The notes beneath the pieces are model-generated. The model was not told the origin of the DNA and did no database searches. It worked only from the letters and a program-made list of their open reading frames with translations. From Hahella sp018986435 (lineage in GTDB: Bacteria > Pseudomonadota > Gammaproteobacteria > Pseudomonadales > Oleiphilaceae), in contig NZ_CP192738.1 of assembly GCF_050749805.1 (NCBI RefSeq), forward strand, positions 930,001 to 994,000: a DNA stretch of 64,000 bases, read 5' to 3'. Shown piece after piece: positions 43,520-53,228 of this stretch (positions within the stretch are counted from its first letter, which is position 1; each line of letters begins with the position of its first letter). The position numbers and the translations under genes are program-made.

Positions 43520-46411
43520 ATGGCCGCGCCAAGCGAGCTTGATTTATATCCGTCAGCAATTCATCCAACGATTCGGAAGTATTGGGGAGAGTTTGCTACT
43601 CTGCCTACCGAGATATTCGGCGCGTTTTCTCCTTTCTATCCCGATATTCTTCGTGCTTTTGCAGTTAGTGACTTCCTCGCATTAATCATTCTCAGGGAGC
43701 CTGAGCTGGTTCTCAGTTTCTTGCAGTCTTCGCAATACCAAAAAGATTATCAGTTTGTCGATTTCAGAGCGTTATTGGCCCAAGAGTTGTCTGAGGCTCA
43801 CAAAGAGGATGACTTGCTTCGAATATTGAGGCAGTTTCGTCGACGAATGATGTTTCGAGTTATATGGCGAGATTTGGTGTGCTTAGTGGATTATCAAGTC
43901 ACGGCCCGTGAAGTTTCATGGCTTGCGGAAACTTGTATCGATGAGGCTTTGAGTTGGATTTATCGTGACTTAAGTCAGCAGTTTGGTGAGCCTCATTCTG
44001 AAGCTGGCGATAAGCAGCAGCTGGTCGTTCTTGCTATGGGGAAATTGGGGGCGAGCGAGCTCAATGTGTCATCCGATATTGATCTGATCTTTACTTTTCC
44101 AGAGAGAGGGGAGACTCAAGGTGCTCCGCGCTCTTTAGATAATCAGGCGTTTTTCACTCGATTAGGGCAGAGGTTAATACAGGCGTTAGATAAAACGACA
44201 GCCGATGGCTTTGTGTTTAGGGTTGATATGAGGTTGAGGCCCTATGGGCAGAGCGGCGCTCTGGCTCTCAGTTTTGCGGCTATGGAGGCCTATTATCAGG
44301 AGCAAGGTCGGGATTGGGAGCGCTATGCGATGATCAAAGCTCGGGCCGTTGCCGGTGATATTGAAGCCGGAGAAGAGCTGCTAACCTCCCTTAAGCCGTT
44401 CGTTTATCGCAAATATATCGACTTTGGCGCCATACAGGCGCTGAGGGCGATGAAGGAGATGATCGAAAGGGAAGTTCAGCGTAAGGGACAGGATGGCAAT
44501 ATCAAGGTGGGTAGAGGGGGCATCAGAGAGATTGAGTTTATCGTTCAGGTGTTCCAGCTAATGCGCGGCGGCAGAGATGTCAGGCTACAGCAGCGGAATC
44601 TTTTGTCGACGCTTGAGTGTCTTGAAGATGAAGGACTTTTACCTGTCGCCGCGGCTGCGGAATTACGGGAAGCCTACATTTTTCTGCGTAATATTGAGCA
44701 CGCTATTCAGGGGCTTGATGATAAGCAGACCCAAGAGATACCGACTGATGAAGTAGAGAGAGAGCGGGTGGCGGTGGGAATGGGCTTCCCGGGTTGGGGG
44801 GAATGCCGGGGTCAGCTGGACAAGCTCAGAGACTGCGTAACAGAGCATTTCGCCGACATTATTGCTGAGCGCAGGGAAGCTCCTTTAGAGCGTCCAGATA
44901 CGGTCGAGTGGCGGGCTCTTTGGGCTGGCCGATTAACTCTGGATGAGGCGCAAGACCTATTGTCTCGGTCTGGATGTGAACAGGCGATAGAAATCTATGA
45001 GTCAGTAAAACAGCTCCGCCAGAGCTCCAGAGTGCAGCACATGCAAATGCAGGGAAGGGAGCGTTTAGATGAGTTTATGCCTAATCTGCTTCAGTCTTTG
45101 GCGGAAAGCAGGGCTTCGCACGAAACGTGCAGACGACTCCTGGCTTTAGTTGAAGCAGTTTTGCGGAGAAGCGCTTATTTGGCGCTATTGAATGAGAACC
45201 CAGGTGCGCTGAGCGAACTTATTCGATTGTTTGCAGAAAGCGCCTGGATCTCGACACAAATTGTAACTACCCCCTTGCTGCTGGATGAGTTGTTACATAC
45301 CGGCAGTCTTTACACTCCGCCTGATACCTCTTCGCTGCGTGATGAACTCCGTCAGCAAATGCTGCGCATTCCCAATGATGGTCTGGAAGAGCAAATGGAG
45401 GCGTTGAGGTACTTCAAAAAGGCTCACGTGTTACGGGTGGCTGCCTCCGATCTGCGTGAGACTCTTCCCCTTATGAAGGTGAGTGATTACCTGACTTTCA
45501 TCGCTGAAACCATTGTTGAGCAGGTGGTGGATGAGGCCTGGGAAACTATGGTGAAGAAATACGGCGAGCCAGGCTACGAAGACGCTGCGCCAAATGATAT
45601 GCGATTTGCAGTCATCGGTTATGGAAAGCTTGGTGGAATTGAAATGAGTTACGGTTCGGACTTGGACCTAGTGTTCCTGCACGGCGCTTCAGGAGATTTA
45701 AGTACGAATGGTGAAACCAGTATCGCCAATCAAGTCTTTTTTACCCGCCTTGGGCAGAGAATTATCCATCTACTAACGACGAAAACCGCTTCTGGAGATA
45801 TATATGAAGTGGATATGCGTCTGAGACCTTCTGGAAACTCGGGATTGCTGGTCAGCTCTGTCAGCGCATTTCAGCAATACCAGGAGAAAAGTGCGTGGAC
45901 ATGGGAGCACCAGGCTTTAGTCCGATCGAGAGCGGTAGCTGGGTGTCCCAGTATTCGCGCAGAGTTTGAAAAAGTAAGGAAAGAAATTCTTACGCAATCT
46001 CGTGACCCAGTAAAATTACGCGCAGAAGTGATAGAGATGAGAGAGAAAATGAGCGCCTCTCTCGGAACCAAATCGGATTCATCAGGAAGCCTGCCTTATT
46101 TCGATCTCAAGCATGATAGGGGCGGTATCGTTGATATTGAATTTATGGTTCAATATGCAGCTTTGCGCTGGGCGAATGAGTTCCCTCAGATTGTTGTCTG
46201 GAGCGATAACATCAGGATACTGGAAGCCTTGGGTGAGGCCGGTATTTTCACTCCAGAAGACGCGGAAAAGCTTTGCGATATATATCGTGTGCTCCGCGCC
46301 CGCGGGCACCGGCTAGCGCTGCAGAATCTTCCTGCGCGGATACAAGCTGACGAACTGCTGGAAGAGCGTCGTTGGGTTGTGGCGTTTTGGGAAAAAGTAT
46401 TTGCGGAGTGA
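43520..46411 (+). CDS. glnE: Bifunctional glutamine synthetase adenylyltransferase/deadenylase
   Basis: Adds and removes AMP on Tyr397 of GlnA in response to PII and glutamine. The 963-residue enzyme has two nucleotidyltransferase domains. The N-terminal deadenylase has AMGKLGASELNVSSDIDLIF (near 175-190). The C-terminal adenylylase has GYGKLGGIEMSYGSDLDLVF (near 700-720). Each is followed by the conserved MRLRP-type motif (DMRLRPYGQSG and DMRLRPSGNSG). A strong AAGGAG precedes the start. The target glnA is 7 kb upstream. Confidence 0.98.
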   Translation: MAAPSELDLYPSAIHPTIRKYWGEFATLPTEIFGAFSPFYPDILRAFAVSDFLALIILREPELVLSFLQSSQYQKDYQFVDFRALLAQELSEAHKEDDLLRILRQFRRRMMFRVIWRDLVCLVDYQVTAREVSWLAETCIDEALSWIYRDLSQQFGEPHSEAGDKQQLVVLAMGKLGASELNVSSDIDLIFTFPERGETQGAPRSLDNQAFFTRLGQRLIQALDKTTADGFVFRVDMRLRPYGQSGALALSFAAMEAYYQEQGRDWERYAMIKARAVAGDIEAGEELLTSLKPFVYRKYIDFGAIQALRAMKEMIEREVQRKGQDGNIKVGRGGIREIEFIVQVFQLMRGGRDVRLQQRNLLSTLECLEDEGLLPVAAAAELREAYIFLRNIEHAIQGLDDKQTQEIPTDEVERERVAVGMGFPGWGECRGQLDKLRDCVTEHFADIIAERREAPLERPDTVEWRALWAGRLTLDEAQDLLSRSGCEQAIEIYESVKQLRQSSRVQHMQMQGRERLDEFMPNLLQSLAESRASHETCRRLLALVEAVLRRSAYLALLNENPGALSELIRLFAESAWISTQIVTTPLLLDELLHTGSLYTPPDTSSLRDELRQQMLRIPNDGLEEQMEALRYFKKAHVLRVAASDLRETLPLMKVSDYLTFIAETIVEQVVDEAWETMVKKYGEPGYEDAAPNDMRFAVIGYGKLGGIEMSYGSDLDLVFLHGASGDLSTNGETSIANQVFFTRLGQRIIHLLTTKTASGDIYEVDMRLRPSGNSGLLVSSVSAFQQYQEKSAWTWEHQALVRSRAVAGCPSIRAEFEKVRKEILTQSRDPVKLRAEVIEMREKMSASLGTKSDSSGSLPYFDLKHDRGGIVDIEFMVQYAALRWANEFPQIVVWSDNIRILEALGEAGIFTPEDAEKLCDIYRVLRARGHRLALQNLPARIQADELLEERRWVVAFWEKVFAE

Positions 46412-46507
46412 CTTGGTTCCTCTTCTATTAATCAATACTCTTCCGACGTTAAAGTCGGGTTACAGTTTAAGAATGTGTGGCTTTGGGCCCCGAAGGAGTT
46501 GACTGCT

Positions 46508-47431
46508 ATGTCCATGGCTGATCGTGACGGTTTGATCTGGTTCGACGGCAAAATGACGCCTTGGCGTGACGCCAATGTGCATGTGTTAACACATACGCTG
46601 CATTACGGCATGGGCGTGTTTGAAGGCGTTCGCGCATACCAGACTCCTGAAGGCGCGGCGATTTTTCGTTTGCAGGAACATACCGACAGGTTGTTTGACT
46701 CCGCTCATATCATGAACATGAAGCTGCCTTTCACTAAGGATGAGCTTAATGAGGCGCAGCGTCAGGCAGTGCGTGACAACAATCTGAACTCCGCTTATAT
46801 GCGGCCCATGGCGTTCTACGGTTCTGAAGGCATGGGACTGCGCGCCAATAATCTGAGCGTGCATGTGATCGTCGCCGCCTGGGAATGGGGCGCGTACTTG
46901 GGAGAAGAGTCGCTGCAAAAAGGCATCAAGGTACGGACCAGCTCTTATACCCGTCACCATGTAAATATTTCTATGACCCGCGCTAAAGCGAACGGCCACT
47001 ACATCAACTCTATGCTTGCCTTGAACGAAGCGCTGGCGTGCGGATGTGACGAGGCGCTACTGCTTGATCCAGAAGGTTATGTGGCGGAAGGTTCCGGTGA
47101 AAATATCTTTGTCATCCGTGATGGCGTTATTTACACGCCAGAGTTGACCTCTTGCCTCAACGGCATCACTCGTAACACGATTTTTCATCTGGCGGAGCAT
47201 TTGGGCTATAAGCTGGTGGAGAAGCGTATCACTCGCGACGAAGTCTATATTGCCGATGAAGCGTTTTTCACTGGCACTGCGGCGGAGGTTACGCCGATTA
47301 GAGAGTTGGATGGGCGTCCAATTGGCGCTGGTCAGCGTGGGCCGATTACTGAAAGACTGCAGTCTTTGTACTTCGACGTAGTCAAAGGACGTAACGAAGA
47401 GTTCAAGCACTGGCTGACGCCCGTCGCCTAA
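46508..47431 (+). CDS. ilvE: Branched-chain amino acid aminotransferase
   Basis: PLP enzyme for the last step of valine, leucine and isoleucine synthesis. The 307-residue fold type IV enzyme has LHYGMGVFEGVRAY near the N-terminus, the PLP-Lys segment (TRAKANGHYINSMLA), AEGSGENIF and FFTGTAAEVTPI. The start at 46508 (MSMADRDGLIWFDG) has AAGGAG about 9 bases upstream and gives the usual length. It is followed 35 bases later by waaF, an arrangement shared with Pseudomonas. Confidence 0.97.
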   Translation: MSMADRDGLIWFDGKMTPWRDANVHVLTHTLHYGMGVFEGVRAYQTPEGAAIFRLQEHTDRLFDSAHIMNMKLPFTKDELNEAQRQAVRDNNLNSAYMRPMAFYGSEGMGLRANNLSVHVIVAAWEWGAYLGEESLQKGIKVRTSSYTRHHVNISMTRAKANGHYINSMLALNEALACGCDEALLLDPEGYVAEGSGENIFVIRDGVIYTPELTSCLNGITRNTIFHLAEHLGYKLVEKRITRDEVYIADEAFFTGTAAEVTPIRELDGRPIGAGQRGPITERLQSLYFDVVKGRNEEFKHWLTPVA

Positions 47432-47466
47432 GTTTTAGTCCATTTCCATGTAAGAGGCGCCAGCCC

Positions 47467-48513
47467 TTGAATATTCTTATTATCGGGCCCTCTTGGGTTG
47501 GCGATATGGTGATGGCGCAAAGCCTGTTTAAAGTGCTTGTGCGCCTCTACCCAAATGCCCAGATAGATGTCCTTGCTCCAGGCTGGAGTCGCCCAATTCT
47601 TGAGGCTATGCCAGAAGTGAGAGATGCCATCGATATGCCGGTGGGTCACGGCAAGTTGATGCTTAAGGCGCGACGTGAACTGGCTGCGTCATTAAAGGCG
47701 AAAGATTACGCGTGGTCCATCGTTCTTCCTAACTCATTGAAATCCGCATTAATTCCCTGGTTTGCAAGCATACCAAGGCGCACTGGTTGGCGGGGAGAAA
47801 TGCGTTATGGTCTGTTAAATGACATTCGCAAGCTTGATAAAGAGCAACTCCCGCTTATGGTCGAGCGCTTTGTGGCGCTTGCCTATGATAACGGGGAAGC
47901 TGACTTAAGCCGTATACCCAACCCAGAATTGAAGCCCAATGCGCAGCTTACCGCGGATGTATGCGCTAAATACGCAGTAGATGCGTATGGAGCGCCTGTT
48001 TTGGGGCTATGTCCCGGCGCTGAGTTTGGCGCCGCCAAGCAGTGGCCTGCTGAGCATTATGCCGCCGTTGCGCGTCACTACCTGCAAAAAGGGTGGCGCG
48101 TCTGGCTGTTTGGCTCCACCAATGACAAGCCCGTTTGCGAAGAAATAGCGACGGCCTCTGGCTCTGTTGGCGTTATGAACTTTGCTGGCTTGACGACTCT
48201 GCAGGAAGCCGTCGCGCTATTGTCTCTAACCTCTCGCGTCGTTAGTAACGATTCAGGTCTGATGCATGTCGCTGCGGCGTTGGGGAGTCCATTGGTCGCT
48301 GTTTACGGTTCCACCTCTCCAGACTTTACGCCTCCGCTTACTGAGCACAAGCAAATCGTGCGCTTGGGGCTGGACTGCAGTCCCTGTTTTGAGCGCACTT
48401 GCCCTTTGGGACATTACAACTGCCTGAAACAGTTGCCTGCGCAACAGGTCATTTCTGCGCTGGATAAGCTGCCTTGTGGTTCCGACAGCCAGGGAGTTGC
48501 GCCCATTGCCTAA
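47467..48513 (+). CDS. waaF: ADP-heptose:LPS heptosyltransferase II
   Basis: Adds the second heptose to the inner core of LPS at the cytoplasmic face of the inner membrane. The 348-residue GT9 enzyme starts at TTG with MNILIIGPSWVGDMVMAQSL. It has the LCPGAEFGAAKQWPAEHYA segment, the NDSGLMHVAAALG nucleotide-sugar motif and the YGSTSPDFTPPL segment. It overlaps the start of waaC by a few bases, so the two are translationally coupled. Confidence 0.96.
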   Translation: MNILIIGPSWVGDMVMAQSLFKVLVRLYPNAQIDVLAPGWSRPILEAMPEVRDAIDMPVGHGKLMLKARRELAASLKAKDYAWSIVLPNSLKSALIPWFASIPRRTGWRGEMRYGLLNDIRKLDKEQLPLMVERFVALAYDNGEADLSRIPNPELKPNAQLTADVCAKYAVDAYGAPVLGLCPGAEFGAAKQWPAEHYAAVARHYLQKGWRVWLFGSTNDKPVCEEIATASGSVGVMNFAGLTTLQEAVALLSLTSRVVSNDSGLMHVAAALGSPLVAVYGSTSPDFTPPLTEHKQIVRLGLDCSPCFERTCPLGHYNCLKQLPAQQVISALDKLPCGSDSQGVAPIA

Positions 48514-49546
48514 AGTTCTATTGGTGAAAATGTCTTCCTTGGGAGACGTCGTGCATACGCTGCCTGCCGTTACAGAGGCTGCGATGAACGTGCCCGGCTT
48601 ACAATTGGACTGGGTGGTTGAGGAAGCGTTCGCTGAAATCCCTACATGGCATCCCGCTGTGAACAAGGTCATCCCTGTAGCGTTGAGGCGTTGGCGTAAA
48701 AGTCCCTATGAAGCATTGAGATCTGGCGAGTGGGCGAGTTTTGGCGAAAAGCTTAAATCAGAGTACGACCTTGTTATTGATGCTCAAGGCTTGTTGAAAA
48801 GCGCCTTTATCGCTAAAAAGGTTGGCGCAGAAATTGTTGGATACGATCGCACATCTGTAAGAGAGCCTCTTGCCAGCGTTTTCTATCATCGGGGCTATTC
48901 TGTCGCCAGGCAAATGCATGCAGTGGAAAGGACTCGTGAGTTATTCGCGCAGGGGTTCGGTTATGCAAAAGGTGGGGCGCCGGATTATGGGCTCAAGATA
49001 GAAGCTGCCGAATCTGAAGAAACGGCGCCAACGGTTATGTTTCTTCATGGCACGACATGGCGTACTAAGCACTGGCCTGAATTTTTCTGGGGTGACCTTG
49101 CTCTGCGTTGCCGGGAAGCTGGTTTTGATGTGTGGGCCGCATGGGGGAACGAAGAAGAAAGACTGCGGGCGGAACGCCTGGAAGTTTCCGCTGGCGTGCG
49201 GGTATTGCCGCGAATGCCGTTAAAGGGGGTCGCGGAGCACATCGCCAGGGCCCAAGCTATTGTCACCGTGGATACCGGGCTGGGCCATTTGGCGGCGGCG
49301 CTGGCTAAACCGACAATTGCCTTATATGGGCCAACTAACCCCTCCCTCACTGGAATATACGGTGCGCAACAAACTTCACTTAGTTCAAGTTACCATTGCG
49401 CGCCTTGTATGCGAAAGCACTGTCGGTATGAAGTCTTGGGTGAAAAATTTGACTATCCTCCATGTTGGAATGAACTGTCTCCTGAACTGATTTGGGAACG
49501 TTTGCGTCAAATAATGCCCTCGTCAGGTGGCGGTATAGTAAGATGA
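48506..49546 (+). CDS. waaC: LPS heptosyltransferase I
   Basis: Adds the first heptose to Kdo2-lipid A. The 346-residue GT9 enzyme begins PKVLLVKMSSLGDVVHTLPA and has FLHGTTWRTKHWP and VDTGLGHLAAALAKPTIALYGPT. The start is TTG at 48506, placed 9 bases after AGGGAG and overlapping the waaF stop by 8 bases; a GTG at 48476 is possible but gives an atypical N-terminus. It is the second gene of the LPS core cluster. Confidence 0.95.
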   Translation: MPKVLLVKMSSLGDVVHTLPAVTEAAMNVPGLQLDWVVEEAFAEIPTWHPAVNKVIPVALRRWRKSPYEALRSGEWASFGEKLKSEYDLVIDAQGLLKSAFIAKKVGAEIVGYDRTSVREPLASVFYHRGYSVARQMHAVERTRELFAQGFGYAKGGAPDYGLKIEAAESEETAPTVMFLHGTTWRTKHWPEFFWGDLALRCREAGFDVWAAWGNEEERLRAERLEVSAGVRVLPRMPLKGVAEHIARAQAIVTVDTGLGHLAAALAKPTIALYGPTNPSLTGIYGAQQTSLSSSYHCAPCMRKHCRYEVLGEKFDYPPCWNELSPELIWERLRQIMPSSGGGIVR

Positions 49547-49558
49547 TGCTAGTAATAT

Positions 49559-51121
49559 ATGGTTTCTGAAAGAAATTCTCTTCTGAACATTTTGAAAAAA
49601 ATCGACCCATTTATTTGGATCTTTCTCCTCGGCTTCATGCTGAGATTAAATGCTTTTTTTCGTGCGGATATATTTAACTCAGATGGAGTTTTATATATCG
49701 AGGAAGCTCAAAATGTTTTTTATAATGGGCTCGAATATCTAGGGGCTTGCTTTCAAGCTACTAATATTTTTCCGCTTTTGATTGCTGCAGTATACAAGAT
49801 TGTCGGCGAGTGGGAGTTGGCGGGGCGCTTAATTTCTCTTTTTTTTGGCACGCTGACAATGTTGCCCCTTTATGGTGTTTTAAAGCGTGCACTACCTAAA
49901 AATTTTGCCTTACTAACACTGCTTCTTTTTGCTTGTAATCCTTCTTTTGTCGTTCTTAGTGTGGATATTCTGCGTGGTCCAGGGTATTGGTTCTTTTTAT
50001 CCTTGGCCATCTACTTCATCTTGAGAGCAGAGCAGTCAGCTAATTACTGGATATATCCTCTGGCGTGCATGCTTTTTATGGTCGCTGCTTCGTTTCGAAT
50101 AGAAGCGGTGGCATTCATTGCGGGAACGATGATTTTTCTATGCGCCAGAAGAGAGATCAAGGAAGGCGTTGTTCGCTGTGTTATGTTTTTCCTCCCTATA
50201 TTAGTGGCTATGTTTGCGCTCCTGTTAAGTGAGTGGCTTTTGAATAGGCAGCTTGTTTCTTTTCCCAAACAATATGAGCGTGTCGTTGAGCTTATCTCAG
50301 GGTATAAGCAACTTAGGCAAGACCTTAAAGGGCTCTGGACCCACCCGCCTGAGGGCTTTCATTTTCAATATTACTGGCGAGATATGTCGACAATTGTAGG
50401 CTGGACTGCGCTAGGGGTAGAGCTTAATTGGCTGGCGAAAGCGATGTTTGAGCCTGTCGCGGTATTTTTCATCGCGGGCTTAGGTCCGGTTTTTCGGAAA
50501 GCGAGAGTGAACCTCTCTATTCGTTATTTATTGGTATTAAGCATTGTCGCCTTTGTGGTTCTTTTCCTTCAAACCATAACTGCCTGGTGGCTAGACTCTC
50601 GCATGATGGCTCTACTGTTAATACCTGGTTATGTGATTATCGCTATGGGGCTCATGAGAGTTAGCAATGCATTTAAGGAATGGTTTGCTCTGAAAGGCAA
50701 GATCGTTTTTTTTATATTATTAGGCTGTGTAGTCCTTGGGGCTGTAGTAAAACTATTGAAGTACAGAGAGTCTGATAAATATTTGTTGAAAGAAATCGGC
50801 GCCTATATTTTGCATGACTCTCATAGTGCGGGTGGATTTATACGAGTTGGCGGATCATCAGAGTATATGATGTTTATCAGTTATTACGCTAATTCTGAAA
50901 TAAAAACAGGGCAGTGCTCTCATGTGGAGAGAACATGGGAGGTTAAGGGGGAGGCATCTCATGTGCTCAAGATCATAGATGAGAAAGAGTATGATTATTT
51001 TGTTTGGAACTCCCGCTATGATCCAGTTGAATTAAGAGAAAGCCTGCAACGTAAGTATCTCCCTATACAGGATTGGAAGACTAGCCTTGATGGTAATGTC
51101 GTTGTTTTTAGGCTGAAATAA
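49559..51121 (+). CDS. GT39-like (PMT/ArnT superfamily) membrane glycosyltransferase
   Basis: The 520-residue integral membrane protein has about 11-12 hydrophobic segments. An acidic motif follows the first segment (FFRADIFNSDGVLYIEEAQ), in the loop where GT-C enzymes keep their catalytic Asp. The C-terminal 110 residues (after about 410) are soluble. It resembles ArnT/PMT GT-C enzymes, which use polyprenyl-phosphate sugars at the periplasmic face. Its place right after waaC (12-base gap) suggests it decorates LPS core or lipid A. Substrate unknown. Coding DNA is AT-rich compared with waaF-waaC. Confidence 0.7.
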   Translation: MVSERNSLLNILKKIDPFIWIFLLGFMLRLNAFFRADIFNSDGVLYIEEAQNVFYNGLEYLGACFQATNIFPLLIAAVYKIVGEWELAGRLISLFFGTLTMLPLYGVLKRALPKNFALLTLLLFACNPSFVVLSVDILRGPGYWFFLSLAIYFILRAEQSANYWIYPLACMLFMVAASFRIEAVAFIAGTMIFLCARREIKEGVVRCVMFFLPILVAMFALLLSEWLLNRQLVSFPKQYERVVELISGYKQLRQDLKGLWTHPPEGFHFQYYWRDMSTIVGWTALGVELNWLAKAMFEPVAVFFIAGLGPVFRKARVNLSIRYLLVLSIVAFVVLFLQTITAWWLDSRMMALLLIPGYVIIAMGLMRVSNAFKEWFALKGKIVFFILLGCVVLGAVVKLLKYRESDKYLLKEIGAYILHDSHSAGGFIRVGGSSEYMMFISYYANSEIKTGQCSHVERTWEVKGEASHVLKIIDEKEYDYFVWNSRYDPVELRESLQRKYLPIQDWKTSLDGNVVVFRLK

Positions 51122-51150
51122 AACTTGTCTATATTAACGAACTTAATGGA

Positions 51151-52242
51151 ATGACTAGGGTGAAAGGGCGTAATAAAATTCTAGTTGTCGGGTATAACAT
51201 GAAGGGGCAGGGAGGGAAAGAGACTGTATGCAGGAAGCTTTTTGACCTGCTTTCTACGGATTGTTCTGGTACAGATGTGGAGTTCTTGTTTATCGATGAC
51301 TATAAACAAGGTGTTGGCGATGTGTGTGACAATTGGTTAGGTAATGCGCCTTTTGCGCGCATTAATTCTTCTGTTGCCAATACAAAAGTAAGGCGCTTCT
51401 CTTTTGCAGTTAAACTGGCTGGAATAATTAGGCGGAAAAAGCCTAGTTTGATTATAGCTATTGATCCGCTAAGCTGTTATATATCCTATTTTGCAAGGGT
51501 TATATCTATGAGGAAATTTAATATATTCTCATGGATTCATACATCTCTTGACGCTCTTTATAAGGCGGTTTACGTTACTAAAGCTGATTTTCATTTGGCT
51601 ATTAGCTCCGGTATTACGCAGCAGCTATCTAAAATGGGGGTCAGTGAGAGTAATATTTTTCTGGTTCATAATTCAGTCGCTAGGGCAAGGATGCTATTGC
51701 CCAGACCGAAGGGTGCGGCTAGCTTTGTTTACATCGGGCGGCTAAGCGATAAAGATAAAAATGTTAGTGAGCTGCTAAAGTCTCTGGCTAATGTTTTGGG
51801 TGAGTGGACACTGCACATAATTGGTTCAGGTCCAGATGAGCCAAATTATAGAGACTTGGCGAGAGAGCTGAATATTGATCGCAGAATTGTTTGGCATGGA
51901 TGGCGTGAAAAACCATGGGACTATGTTTTCTCTGAGATAAAAGAGGTGAGCGCCTTGCTACTGACGTCACGCATTGAAGGTTTTGGGATGTCGCTGGCTG
52001 AAGCTATGTCTTACGGTGTGTATTGTGTAAGTTCAGACTGCCAGTCTGGCCCCTCTGACATTATCAGAGAGTCTGTGAACGGAGAGCTTTACCCTCCTGG
52101 ACGTGAAGATATATTGACGGCGCGTTTGCAGTCAATTGTTGGCGGTGCGTCTTTGCCTGATGGAGAAAAGATAAGAGAATCAATTGAGCACTTATATGAT
52201 GATGCTTATTTAACTAGAATTAAATGTGCGCTCAAAATTTGA
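51151..52242 (+). CDS. GT4-family glycosyltransferase (LPS core, WaaB/RfaB-like)
   Basis: The 363-residue GT-B fold enzyme has an N-terminal acceptor domain starting ILVVGYNMKGQGGKETV and a C-terminal donor domain. Donor-domain features are the FVYIGRLSDKDKNVSELL strand, the IIGSGPDEPNY turn and the RIEGFGMSLAEAMSYG motif (Glu-x7-Glu). It resembles LPS core galactosyltransferases of the WaaB type, but the sugar cannot be fixed. It lies 29 bases after the membrane transferase and just ahead of a GT2 gene. AT-rich. Confidence 0.82.
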   Translation: MTRVKGRNKILVVGYNMKGQGGKETVCRKLFDLLSTDCSGTDVEFLFIDDYKQGVGDVCDNWLGNAPFARINSSVANTKVRRFSFAVKLAGIIRRKKPSLIIAIDPLSCYISYFARVISMRKFNIFSWIHTSLDALYKAVYVTKADFHLAISSGITQQLSKMGVSESNIFLVHNSVARARMLLPRPKGAASFVYIGRLSDKDKNVSELLKSLANVLGEWTLHIIGSGPDEPNYRDLARELNIDRRIVWHGWREKPWDYVFSEIKEVSALLLTSRIEGFGMSLAEAMSYGVYCVSSDCQSGPSDIIRESVNGELYPPGREDILTARLQSIVGGASLPDGEKIRESIEHLYDDAYLTRIKCALKI

Positions 52243-52264
52243 TCCTGTAGATAGAGTACTTGTG

Positions 52265-53194
52265 ATGCATAGTAATTCATCTTATAAGCTGTCAATAATT
52301 ATAACCGCGCATAATCTTGAAAATGAGATTATTAAATGCCTTGAAAGCATCAAGCAGCTCTTGCAAGGTGTTTCTGATGCGTGTGAAGTTATGATGATTG
52401 ATGACGCCTCCTCAGACCGTACCTCGCACATTATGAAGGAGTTCTCTAATGATAACGCCAGCTTTGAGTATTTGAGAACGGAATATAGAAATATTGGAAA
52501 GGTTCGGCGTTATGCGTTAAGTAAGGCCTGTGGCGAATATATAACTTTTGTTGACGGGGATGACTTCGTTCCCCTCTTTTCTCTCAAAGAAATGATTAAC
52601 TTTTTTGACAAGAAAAAGCCAGATATTTTTCTTTCAAAATTACACGAGGTGTGGAAGGAAAGTGATCAAGTGACTTCCTCTCCTCTGACGACGCCCATGA
52701 ATCTGAGCAGGAATGAGGCGATTAAGCGCTTCCTGATTCACAAACAATTTAAGGCCCATTTATGGGGGAAGTACTTTAATCGCAGGCTTTTTAAATCGTT
52801 CGAGTTTCCTGAAATGGCATGTTACGAAGACTCAATGGCTTTTCCCTATTTATTGGCCAATAGCGAGAACCTTTATTACACGGATGCCGTACTGTACAAC
52901 TATGTTAGAAGGGAAGGCAGTCTTTCTAACGAGCTTGATTCGGTAAAGTTAGATGCTATGGCTGACGTGATATTGACAATGAGTCGTGTCTTTGGTGACG
53001 GCTTCAGAAACCTTACTGCTTGTCATGCTATTGATTTACTACATAAATACAAGAACAGGCTTGCTGAGGAAAAACGGCGTCAGCTTTCTCAAATGGTGGA
53101 GGGCCTGTCCACTCTGTCTTTCCTGCTGGACTTCAGCGTTAGAACAAGCTTTAAGCGTAAGTTCATTGCGTACAAGAAGGGTGAGAGCGCATAG
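52265..53194 (+). CDS. GT2-family glycosyltransferase
   Basis: The protein is about 309 residues from the ATG at 52265 (an in-frame GTG at 52226 overlaps the previous gene). It has a GT-A fold: LSIIITAHNLENEI, then MMIDDASSDRT and the metal-binding FVDGDDF motif near residue 100. An acceptor part contains KAHLWGKYFNRRLF and the downstream YEDSMAFPY segment, which is seen in many surface-polysaccharide transferases. The sugar is unknown. It is the last plus-strand gene of this part of the cluster. Confidence 0.82.
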   Translation: MHSNSSYKLSIIITAHNLENEIIKCLESIKQLLQGVSDACEVMMIDDASSDRTSHIMKEFSNDNASFEYLRTEYRNIGKVRRYALSKACGEYITFVDGDDFVPLFSLKEMINFFDKKKPDIFLSKLHEVWKESDQVTSSPLTTPMNLSRNEAIKRFLIHKQFKAHLWGKYFNRRLFKSFEFPEMACYEDSMAFPYLLANSENLYYTDAVLYNYVRREGSLSNELDSVKLDAMADVILTMSRVFGDGFRNLTACHAIDLLHKYKNRLAEEKRRQLSQMVEGLSTLSFLLDFSVRTSFKRKFIAYKKGESA

Positions 53195-53228
53195 TTTACT
53201 CTGAGTATCCTCTTCACTTTAGGAAAAA

